In this document: positions 1 through 5,554 of the stretch, in pieces
Position numbering within the stretch: the stretch's first letter is position 1
How the letters are laid out: each line of letters begins with the position of its first letter
Made by a program: the position numbers and the translations under genes
Assembly (NCBI GenBank): GCA_041497995.1
Contig: JBGQHM010000349.1
Location: 1 to 7,186, forward strand
From: DATKMS01 sp041497995
GTDB taxonomy: Bacteria; Desulfobacterota; Binatia; HRBIN30
Reading direction: 5' to 3'
Length of the DNA: 7,186 nt
The notes under the pieces: model-generated
Told to the model about the DNA's origin: nothing
The model's input: only the letters and a program-made list of their open reading frames with translations
Database searches by the model: none

Positions 1-130
1 AACTGATTAAACGGATTGAACGGATTGAACGGATTGAACGGATTGAACGGATTGAACGGATTGAACGGAAGAAGAACCCCCCCAAGATTCTTCTCAATCC
101 GTTTAATCCGCTTAATCCGTTTAATCCGTT
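1..130. repeat. Mirrored array of 9-bp repeats forming a long hairpin
   Basis: The left arm is a tandem array of the 9-mer AACGGATTG: a degenerate copy at 1-9, six perfect copies at 10-63 and a partial copy at 64-69. The right arm carries four inverted copies at 95-130 (CAATCCGTT, TAATCCGCT, then TAATCCGTT twice). Pairing 28-63 with 95-130 gives 32 of 36 Watson-Crick pairs. In a plus-strand RNA three of the four exceptions become G-U pairs. After a 6-nt bulge the stem continues as AGAAGAA (70-76) with TTCTTCT (88-94), closed by a C-rich loop at 77-87. The array ends 31 bp before the amidohydrolase start, so it would be in that gene's 5' leader if transcription begins further upstream. No T-tract follows, so it is not a typical intrinsic terminator. 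The left edge may extend beyond the window. Function is unknown. Confidence 0.95.
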
Positions 131-150
131 GTAAGCAATTTCTTCATCCT

Positions 151-155
151 AGGAG
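151..155 (+). promoter_or_regulatory. Shine-Dalgarno of the amidohydrolase gene
   Basis: AGGAG lies six bases before the ATG at 162. It is a strong, well-spaced ribosome binding site and supports this start. No clear promoter hexamers are visible between the repeat array and the start, so the promoter may be upstream of or within the repeat region. Confidence 0.8.
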
Positions 156-161
156 CTGACC

Positions 162-1331
162 ATGGCACCCAAGACCAAAGTGCTCGACTGCGATAGTCAC
201 GTCCTCGAACCCGTGGACATCTGGACGAAGTATCTCGACGCCGACTACCGCATCATCGCGCGCTCGGGATTCTGGCATGAGGTCGATGAGCTGGGCGTGC
301 CGGTCACCATCCTGAACGGCAAGCAGGCGAAGGAGATGAACCCGGGGCCGCTCAACCGCCAAGCCATCTGGAAGCCGGGGATGAAGCCCGAGGATATCGG
401 CGCACTCGACCCTACCGTCCGTCACCCCATCACAGCGGGCGCACAGGATCCGCAGGCGCGGCTCAAGGACATGGACGCGATGGGCGTCGACCAGGCGCTC
501 CTCTTCCCGACGCTCTTCGCCGAGTACTTCCCGGTCGTCGACAATCCGGACGCCGCGTTTGCGTTGGCGCGCGCCTACAACGACTGGATCGCCGACTTCT
601 GCAGCGCCGCGCCGCAGCGGCTCTTTCCGGTGGCGGTGCTGCCCATGCAAGACGTCAGCTTCGCGGTGCGCGAGTTGAAGCGTGTGGCGCAGAAAGGCTT
701 CCCCGCCGCCTTCATCCGCCCAGCCTTCGTCAACCAGCGCTTCCCGAACCACGCCTACTACAATCCGCTGTGGAAGCACCTCGAAGACCTCGGCATAGCG
801 GCGTGCATCCATCCGTCGAACGGCAACACCAATCCAGAGTGGACGTCGCAGGGTTCCTACGTGGAACGCGTCGCGGCGAACTTGCGCATCGGTCACAACG
901 TCGCCGAGTCGGTGGCACCGCTGATGGACAACGCGATGTTCCTCAACGCCATCTGCTTCTGTGGGCACATGGAAGAGTATCCGAAGCTCAAGCTGAGCTT
1001 CCTGCACTCCGGTGCGTCGTGGGTGCCGCTGGCCCTGGAAAAAGCCGAGACCTACCTCTGGCTGATGAGCAGCACGCAGGACGTCACTCTCGAGCCCGAG
1101 CACGTCTTCTTCGAGCGTCCGTCGCTGGTGAGCTTCAACAGCTGGGAGAGCAGCGTGGCGCGGCTCACCGACGTCTTCAAGGACATCGCCGCCTGGGGCT
1201 CGCGCTATCCGCACCACGACGCGTCCGACGTCGCCGAGGCGCGCGCGACGTTGCAACAGTGGAAGGTCCCCGACGCCATCGTGACCAACTATCTCGGCGG
1301 CAACGCGGCGCGCCACTACGGTATACAGTGA
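162..1331 (+). CDS. Amidohydrolase-2 family (ACMSD-like) TIM-barrel metal-dependent hydrolase
   Basis: This 389-residue protein has the usual length for the bacterial amidohydrolase-2 family related to ACMSD and gamma-resorcylate decarboxylase. These cytosolic TIM-barrel enzymes hydrolyse or decarboxylate small cyclic or aromatic substrates. The first strand carries the family motif D-C-D-S-H-V-L-E-P (residues 9-17), with Asp11 and His13 as expected metal ligands. His217 in ACIHPSN is the expected strand-5 histidine, and His282 lies in FLHSG. The last-strand motif, normally G-S-D-Y-P-H, reads GSRYPHHDA (346-354), so the usual metal-binding or catalytic Asp is Arg348. The protein may therefore use altered chemistry or have lost activity. 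The start is supported by AGGAG at 151-155. The next gene begins five bases after the stop. The substrate cannot be read from sequence. Proteins of this class often sit beside acyl-CoA dehydrogenases in catabolic clusters, as here. The family call is secure; the exact reaction is unknown. Confidence 0.9.
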   Translation: MAPKTKVLDCDSHVLEPVDIWTKYLDADYRIIARSGFWHEVDELGVPVTILNGKQAKEMNPGPLNRQAIWKPGMKPEDIGALDPTVRHPITAGAQDPQARLKDMDAMGVDQALLFPTLFAEYFPVVDNPDAAFALARAYNDWIADFCSAAPQRLFPVAVLPMQDVSFAVRELKRVAQKGFPAAFIRPAFVNQRFPNHAYYNPLWKHLEDLGIAACIHPSNGNTNPEWTSQGSYVERVAANLRIGHNVAESVAPLMDNAMFLNAICFCGHMEEYPKLKLSFLHSGASWVPLALEKAETYLWLMSSTQDVTLEPEHVFFERPSLVSFNSWESSVARLTDVFKDIAAWGSRYPHHDASDVAEARATLQQWKVPDAIVTNYLGGNAARHYGIQ

Positions 1332-1336
1332 CCGCC

Positions 1337-1648
1337 ATGGGCTTCCTGCACTGGTTCATCCTCGTGCCGTTCTACTTCTTCGGTAGTCTCGCGATCCTGC
1401 CGCTGTTGATCATCATCGCCCGCCTGCTGCGCTTGAAGGTCTCCATCAACACTCTCGTGGGCACGGCGATCGCGTTGTCGCTCGCAGGCATCATCGTCCC
1501 ACTGGCGTGCGATTGGATTGACCTCGTGTCGTTCCGCGGCCGCGGAATGCTGGCCTTGGGCGTACTCTCGGTGCTCCTCGCCGCCGTAGATGCGGCGTTA
1601 GTGAACGCGCTGCCGCTGCCACTCGAGCGGGAGCTTCGGGAACTCTGA
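1337..1648 (+). CDS. Small three-helix integral membrane protein, unknown function
   Basis: This 103-residue protein is not recognised. It has about three hydrophobic segments, at roughly residues 5-29, 38-57 and 70-92. They are separated by short basic turns (RLLRLK, FRGRG), and a charged amphipathic tail (LERELREL) ends the protein. The first segment starts directly at the N-terminus and there is no cleavable signal peptide. The ATG lies five bases after the amidohydrolase stop with no strong Shine-Dalgarno, which suggests co-transcription and translational coupling. The reading frame stays open upstream inside the amidohydrolase gene, but that part is arginine-rich shadow; the hydrophobic protein begins at Met 1337. 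Composition and helix pattern support a real inner-membrane protein. The close spacing suggests, but does not show, a link to the amidohydrolase. Confidence 0.75.
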   Translation: MGFLHWFILVPFYFFGSLAILPLLIIIARLLRLKVSINTLVGTAIALSLAGIIVPLACDWIDLVSFRGRGMLALGVLSVLLAAVDAALVNALPLPLERELREL

Positions 1649-1651
1649 CAC

Positions 1652-1721
1652 GTAGGGTGGGCACCGCCCACCGATCGGTCTTGCAGCCGATCCGCAGAAC
1701 GGTGGGCAGTGCCCACCCTAC
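1652..1721. repeat. REP-like inverted repeat between convergent genes, possible bidirectional terminator
   Basis: Two 22-bp arms (1652-1673 and 1700-1721) pair with one mismatch (1665/1708), which becomes a G-U pair in a minus-strand RNA. The spacer is 26 bp. Each arm is itself a small palindrome: GGTGGGC and GCCCACC around a 3-nt loop (1656-1672 and 1701-1717). The element can therefore fold as one long stem or two short hairpins, as in paired REP (BIME-like) elements. GTAGGGTGGGCAnnGCCCACC-like palindromes recur in many bacterial genomes as far as I know, so this is probably one copy of a dispersed family. It sits between the 3' ends of the membrane-protein gene (+) and the third dehydrogenase gene (-), a position suited to blocking read-through from both sides. 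There is no T-tract. It overlaps the dehydrogenase stop codon. Confidence 0.9.
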
Positions 1722-2806
1722 CCGAGCAACGTCATGGCAATCGCCGCCAGCGCCGGCGCTTCCGGCGCGTAGCGGATGCAGAGCGCCTGGGCGCGCTCGG
1801 CGTGGTAGTGCAGCGGATGCTCGATGACGTAGCCGGCGCCGCCGTGCAGGTGGTGCGCGCTCAGTGAGAGCCGCTTGAATGCTTGTCCGACGAACGCTGC
1901 GGCCGTCTCCAGCTCACCACCCTGCTCTGTGCCGGCCGCAAGACGCGTGATTGCTTGCCACGCCAGATGGCGACCCGCCGTCAGCGCCGTCGCCATGTCG
2001 GCAACCTGATGCTGCACGGCTTGGAAGACCGCGATCTTCTGCCCGAACTGCTCGCGCTCCTTCACATAGGCGACAGTCATGGCCAACACCGCGTCCATGC
2101 CGCCAATCATTTCCCCCAACGCCAGCGCCGCTTGCGCGCGCCTGACGCGATCGAACACCTCACCTGCTTGCCCGGCCACGCCGAGGCGATGCGCTATCCG
2201 CACACCCGAGTAGTTCACCACTGTTTGTCGCTCGCCATCGAAGGTGCGCAGCACTGTCATACTCGCGGAGTCCGCCGGCACCATCACCAATGACAGGCCA
2301 CCCGCTTCGCGCGCGGCAACGACGTGCCAATCAGCGGACGCGCCATCGGCAACGTACCATTTCTCGCCGTTGAGGACGGATGTCCCTGCATCCGCACGGA
2401 TCTCCGTCTTGTAGGCGTGCGGGTCGCGCGCCTGCTGCTCGTCGAAGGCGAGCGCGACGGTCCTTTCACCCCGCGCCAGCGCGGGCAACTCGTTGTGCTG
2501 CGGACTCAACTGGCCTACGGCAAACGCACCGCGAATGGCATTGATCACCCGCCGCGGCACCAACCCGCGGGCGCACTCCTCCAGCACGCAGGCAACTTCG
2601 ACAAGCCCCAGCCCGCTGCCGCCCGCTGCGGCGGGCACCCCGAGCCCGAACCACCCAAGCGCTGCGATGCTGCGCCAGCATGCATCGTCCAGACCGCGCC
2701 GTTCCTTCTCCCACGCCGCGAGACGCTCCGGCGTGATCTGTTCATCGCAGAAGCGGCGCACCGCGTCCTTGAGTTCCTGCTGCTCTGTGGTCGGGCTCAA
2801 ATGCAT
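1718..2806 (-). CDS. Acyl-CoA dehydrogenase-like protein, probable non-catalytic subunit of a heteromer
   Basis: This 362-residue protein has the three-part acyl-CoA dehydrogenase fold: N-terminal helices about 1-115, beta domain about 116-205, C-terminal helices about 220-362. The C-terminal motif YVKEREQFGQKI (247-258), then FQAVQHQVADM (261-271) and HLHGGAGY (319-326), is well conserved; these segments reach the FAD of the partner subunit in homologues. The beta domain lacks the T/S-E-P-x-A-G-S/T-D flavin loop. The IYEGT motif with its catalytic Glu is absent, replaced by an EHPLHYH sequence (329-335) and an ordinary tail. It thus appears unable to form a complete active site alone and complements the gene upstream. 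The start at Met 2806 fits the family N-terminus (LSPTTEQQELKDAVRRF). No Shine-Dalgarno precedes it, and a repeat array begins eight bases upstream. An in-frame ATG at 2872 would add 22 residues translated from repeat DNA and is less likely. The TAG stop lies in the REP-like repeat. Confidence 0.88.
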   Translation of the reverse strand: MHLSPTTEQQELKDAVRRFCDEQITPERLAAWEKERRGLDDACWRSIAALGWFGLGVPAAAGGSGLGLVEVACVLEECARGLVPRRVINAIRGAFAVGQLSPQHNELPALARGERTVALAFDEQQARDPHAYKTEIRADAGTSVLNGEKWYVADGASADWHVVAAREAGGLSLVMVPADSASMTVLRTFDGERQTVVNYSGVRIAHRLGVAGQAGEVFDRVRRAQAALALGEMIGGMDAVLAMTVAYVKEREQFGQKIAVFQAVQHQVADMATALTAGRHLAWQAITRLAAGTEQGGELETAAAFVGQAFKRLSLSAHHLHGGAGYVIEHPLHYHAERAQALCIRYAPEAPALAAIAMTLLG

Positions 2807-2813
2807 AGACAGC

Positions 2814-2910
2814 GTCCAACGTTCAAAGTCCAACGTCCAACGTCCAAAGCGTTCGAAGCCCGTCTGGCCCATGGCCTTGGACCTTGGACCTTGGACTTTG
2901 GACGTTGAAC
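2814..2910. repeat. Mirrored 5+5 array of 7-bp repeats between dehydrogenase genes
   Basis: The left arm has five heptamers at 2814-2848: GTCCAAC, GTTCAAA, GTCCAAC, GTCCAAC, GTCCAAA. The right arm has five inverted heptamers at 2876-2910: CTTGGAC three times, then TTTGGAC and GTTGAAC. The arms face each other across a 27-bp centre (2849-2875) that ends in a GGCC-CAT-GGCC mini-palindrome (2866-2876). Full-length pairing gives 30 of 35 matches, and two mismatches become G-U in a minus-strand RNA. The element fills nearly all of the 112-bp gap, leaving seven bases to the downstream start codon and eight to the upstream stop. It would form a strong stem in the polycistronic mRNA between the second and third dehydrogenases. 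Possible roles are mRNA processing or stabilisation, or a partial translational block. Function is not established. Confidence 0.95.
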
Positions 2911-2918
2911 TCCATTCC

Positions 2919-4091
2919 TCACTTCCTCGGCAATCCGCAGCCCAGCATGGCGATGATGTTGCGTTGCACTTCGTTGGTGCCGCCGCCGAAGGCGAGCAGC
3001 GGGGCGGTGCGATACAACCACTGCAGGCGGCCGTGCATCGGGGCGCGTGGCTCGTCTGGATGCAGCTGTCCCGCCATCCCGAGGATCTCCGAGCCGACGT
3101 CGGCGACGCGTTGCGCCAGCTCGCTGACGAAGATCTTCGCCATCGACGACTCCGCCGCCGGGACGCGGCCTTGATCCAACGCCCACGCCGTTTCGAGTCC
3201 CAACATGCGCGCCGCCTCGATGTCGACGGCGAGGCGTGCGAGCCGTTCACGCACCCATGGATTCGCACGCAGCGGCTGGCCATCAAACTCGATCTCACGC
3301 ACCAGCGCCACGAGCTCGCGGAAGTAGCGTCGGGTCATCGCCACGGAGCCGATGCTCAAGCGTTCGAAGTTGAGCGCCATGGCCGCGTAGTAGAAGCCCA
3401 TGCCGCGTTCGCCGATCAGGTGGTCGCGCGGCACCCGCACGTTGTCGAGGAACAGCGCGTTGGTCCGTAGCCCCGGCCACACGTAGATGCCTTGGACGGT
3501 CACGCCCGGCGCGTCCATCGGCACGATCATCATCGAGATGCCCTTGTGCTTGGGCGCGTCGGGCTCGGTGCGCACGGCCAGCCAGTTGTAGTTCGAGGTG
3601 TGCGCCATGGTGTTCCACATCTTCTGGCCGTTGATGACCCAGTGATCGCCGTCGAGCACTGCTCGGGTGCGCAGCGCGGCGAGATCGGTACCGGCCTCGG
3701 GCTCGGAGTAGCCGAGTGCGAACTCGACTTCGGCGGCCTTGATGCGTGGCAGCCAATGCTGCTTCTGGTCCTCACTCCCGATGCGCATGATCGTCGGCGC
3801 GACGGAGGTCACGGTTAACGGCAGCATCGGCGCGCCAGCCCCTTCGAGCTCGTCCACAAACATCCACTGCTCGATCGCCGAGCGCCCGAGGCCGCCGTAC
3901 TCCTTCGGCCATGGCAGACCCCACCAGCCGCGGTCGCGCAGCTTGAGAATGAACTCGCGCGCCAGCGGCCCCTGCCCCTCGTTCCCCGACTCGCGCAGCT
4001 CGTCCAGCAGCGGCGGCGTGAGGTGGTCGCGGACAAACACGCGCACTTCGTCGCGCCACGCAAGCTGTTCGGGTGTGAAATCGTAGCGCAT
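2919..4091 (-). CDS. Acyl-CoA dehydrogenase, probable catalytic FAD-binding subunit
   Basis: This 390-residue protein is a full-length acyl-CoA dehydrogenase, a cytosolic flavoenzyme that oxidises an acyl-CoA to its 2,3-enoyl-CoA and passes electrons to ETF. The flavin loop GYSEPEAGTD (127-136) and GDHWVINGQKMWNT (148-161) are intact. The C-terminal GGGTNEVQRNI (369-379) has Gly where MCAD has catalytic Glu376. NFERL (241-245) puts Glu243 at the helix-G position used as base in isovaleryl- and long-chain acyl-CoA dehydrogenases (Glu254 and Glu261), so Glu243 is the likely base. It lacks the Y-x-x-x-R-x-x-F-G-x-P/K-I motif and the Q-x-x-G-G-x-G-Y motif, which are present in the gene downstream. 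Together they resemble two-gene heteromers such as mycobacterial FadE28/FadE29 (ChsE1-ChsE2). The start fits the family N-terminus, but no Shine-Dalgarno is visible. The substrate is unknown; a branched, cyclic or steroid side-chain acyl-CoA is plausible. Confidence 0.92.
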   Translation of the reverse strand: MRYDFTPEQLAWRDEVRVFVRDHLTPPLLDELRESGNEGQGPLAREFILKLRDRGWWGLPWPKEYGGLGRSAIEQWMFVDELEGAGAPMLPLTVTSVAPTIMRIGSEDQKQHWLPRIKAAEVEFALGYSEPEAGTDLAALRTRAVLDGDHWVINGQKMWNTMAHTSNYNWLAVRTEPDAPKHKGISMMIVPMDAPGVTVQGIYVWPGLRTNALFLDNVRVPRDHLIGERGMGFYYAAMALNFERLSIGSVAMTRRYFRELVALVREIEFDGQPLRANPWVRERLARLAVDIEAARMLGLETAWALDQGRVPAAESSMAKIFVSELAQRVADVGSEILGMAGQLHPDEPRAPMHGRLQWLYRTAPLLAFGGGTNEVQRNIIAMLGCGLPRK

Positions 4092-4105
4092 CTACTTGGC
4101 GCGCC

Positions 4106-4204
4106 GAATGTTGAATGGTGAATTGTGAATGGTGAATTTCGGAGGCTGCCAACGCACCTCCTCCTTTCCGTCATTCACCATTAAGCATTCACCATTCAGC
4201 ATTG
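4106..4204. repeat. Mirrored 5+5 array of 7-bp repeats (GAATGGT type) between dehydrogenase genes
   Basis: Five left heptamers at 4106-4140 (GAATGTT, GAATGGT, GAATTGT, GAATGGT, GAATTTC) face five inverted heptamers at 4170-4204 (GTCATTC, ACCATTA, AGCATTC, ACCATTC, AGCATTG). The 29-bp centre contains its own short stem, GGAGG (4141-4145) with CCTCC (4157-4161). Full-length pairing gives 28 of 35 matches. The array covers most of the 116-bp gap between the first and second dehydrogenases, ending three bases before the upstream stop codon and starting 15 bases from the downstream start. It has the same layout as the array at 2814-2910 but an unrelated, more A+T-rich unit. Function is unknown; an intercistronic mRNA stem is the direct structural prediction. 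Confidence 0.93.
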
Positions 4205-4207
4205 TGG

Positions 4208-5404
4208 CTACTGCCACTTTCGCAGCTCCCGGCGGGCGATGGTCATCTTGTGCACCTCGTCCGGGCCGTCGGCCAGGCGCATCGCGCGGCCGTCGCGCCA
4301 CATGCGCGCGATCGGCGTGTCATCGGAGACGCCCATCGCGCCGAATGTCTGGATGGCGCGGTCGAGGACGGTCATCATCATGTTTGCGGCGATCACCTTG
4401 ATCATGGCGATCTCCTGCCGCGCTTCCTTCTTGCCGACGTTGTCCATCTTCCAGGCGGCGTGCAGGACCATGAGACGCGCCGAGTCGATCTCCATGCGTG
4501 ACTCGGCTACCCAATTCTGGATGACGCTCTTCTCCGCCAGCAGGCTGCCGTGCGTGTAGCGTGTGTTGGCGCGCTTGCACATGAGCTCCATGGCGCGCTC
4601 CGCCGCACCAATGCAGCGCATGCAGTGGTGGATGCGTCCCGGCCCCAAGCGCGCCTGCGCAATCGCGAAGCCGCCACCCTCGACGCCGAGCAGGTTGGTC
4701 GCGGGCACGCGGCAATCCTCGTAGCGGATCTCGCAGTGGCCCCCACCACCGGTGTGGCCCATCACCGATACCGCCCGAATCAGGTTAAATCCCGGCGCGT
4801 CGGTCGGGACGATGATCATGCTGGCGCGGCGGTGCGGCGGCGCGTCGGGATCCGTGACCACCATGGCGATGGCGAACGATGCGCCGTACGCACCCGACGT
4901 GAACCACTTGTGTCCGTTGATCACGTAGTGATCGCCGTCACGCACCGCGCGCGTGCGCAGGAGCGTCGGATCGGAGCCGGCGGTTTCCGGCTCGGTCATG
5001 GAGAAGCAGCTGCGCATCTCGCCGGCCAGCATGGGATCGAGCCAGCGCTTCTTCTGCTCCGGCGTGCCGAACTCGGCGAGGATCTCCATGTTGCCGGTGT
5101 CCGGCGCGGCGCAGTTGAAGATGCGCGACGCAATGTAGCTGCGGCCCATGATCTCGCACAGCGTGGCGTACTCCCAGTTCTTCAGACCAGCGCCGTACTC
5201 CTCGTCCGGTAGGAAGAGGTTCCACAACCCTTGGGCCTTCGCCTTCTTCTTCAACTCTTTGACGATCGGCGGCTCCAAGTGCTCGTCACCCGAGGCGTGT
5301 ACCTGTTCGGTGGCGACCTTCTCGGCCGGATAGACGTGCTCGTCCATGAAGGCGATTAAACGATTGCGCAAGTCTTCAACCTTGGGTGTCACTGAAAAAT
5401 CCAT
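4208..5404 (-). CDS. ACAD10/11-like acyl-CoA dehydrogenase
   Basis: This 398-residue protein is a complete acyl-CoA dehydrogenase and the first gene of the minus-strand operon. The flavin loop reads SMTEPETAGSD (135-145), followed by GDHYVINGHKWFTSGA (157-172). The C-terminal region has RANTRYTHGSLLAEKSVIQN (278-297) and IQTFGAMGVSDD (351-362), then RLADGPDEVH (376-385). That last motif is typical of the ACAD10/ACAD11-like branch: Asp379 replaces the catalytic Glu of IYEGT. Mammalian ACAD10 and ACAD11 have been linked to breakdown of longer-chain and 4-hydroxy acyl-CoAs, but bacterial relatives act on varied substrates and this one's is unknown. It carries every motif needed to work as a homo-oligomer, unlike the two genes downstream. 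The start is fixed by GGAGGA just upstream. The N-terminal segment (about 22-55) is charged, with the family's E-P-P-I-V-K-E-L-K region. Confidence 0.92.
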   Translation of the reverse strand: MDFSVTPKVEDLRNRLIAFMDEHVYPAEKVATEQVHASGDEHLEPPIVKELKKKAKAQGLWNLFLPDEEYGAGLKNWEYATLCEIMGRSYIASRIFNCAAPDTGNMEILAEFGTPEQKKRWLDPMLAGEMRSCFSMTEPETAGSDPTLLRTRAVRDGDHYVINGHKWFTSGAYGASFAIAMVVTDPDAPPHRRASMIIVPTDAPGFNLIRAVSVMGHTGGGGHCEIRYEDCRVPATNLLGVEGGGFAIAQARLGPGRIHHCMRCIGAAERAMELMCKRANTRYTHGSLLAEKSVIQNWVAESRMEIDSARLMVLHAAWKMDNVGKKEARQEIAMIKVIAANMMMTVLDRAIQTFGAMGVSDDTPIARMWRDGRAMRLADGPDEVHKMTIARRELRKWQ

Positions 5405-5554
5405 CGATCCTCCGTCTCGCTAGGGTGGTCTTTGCTTACCTCAGATGCTGCTGAATGCAAATGGTGGCTAGCTTCGCGGAGCCCGATTGCAACCGCCGCG
5501 AAAGCGCAGTACGAAGCGTGCACCGCCGACTACGGAGCAGGAACGAGTCACGCC
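5405..5554. other. Divergent intergenic region between the dehydrogenase operon and the AGPS-like gene
   Basis: This 150-bp spacer must hold or lie near the promoters of both divergent units. I see no convincing -35/-10 pair on either strand and no clear operator palindrome or repeat array, in contrast to the other gaps. The AGPS-like frame stays open back to a TTG at 5432, so part of the spacer could be coding if an upstream start is used. The ATG at 5555 is preferred because family similarity begins there. Confidence 0.5.
5408..5413 (-). promoter_or_regulatory. Shine-Dalgarno of the ACAD10/11-like gene
   Basis: On the minus strand GGAGGA ends three bases before the ATG at 5404. It is a strong, slightly close-spaced ribosome binding site. 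It is the only strong one in the three-gene dehydrogenase operon; the two downstream genes lack an obvious one. Confidence 0.75.

Noticed and set aside
1..130. CRISPR array
   Set aside because: Units are 9 bp with no spacers between them and occur in both orientations. There are no cas genes.
144..1316. A 390-residue open frame antisense to the amidohydrolase
   Set aside because: It mirrors nearly the whole sense gene, is rich in Arg, His and Val with no recognisable domain, and results from strong G/C third-position bias. The sense frame has clear family motifs and a good ribosome binding site.
770..1336. Upstream extension of the small membrane-protein frame, inside the amidohydrolase gene
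   Set aside because: This part is arginine-rich shadow sequence. The hydrophobic protein begins at the ATG at 1337.
2807..3298. Upstream extension of the third dehydrogenase frame through the repeat array
   Set aside because: It overlaps the second dehydrogenase out of frame and reads repeat DNA as peptide. Family similarity begins at Met 2806.
5432..5554. TTG-initiated N-terminal extension of the AGPS-like protein
   Set aside because: The 41 extra residues show no family similarity and no better ribosome binding site. The ATG at 5555 gives the usual N-terminus.
5405..5554. Sigma-70-type promoters such as TTTGCA with TAAGCA on the minus strand
   Set aside because: The matches to consensus hexamers are too poor to separate from chance.
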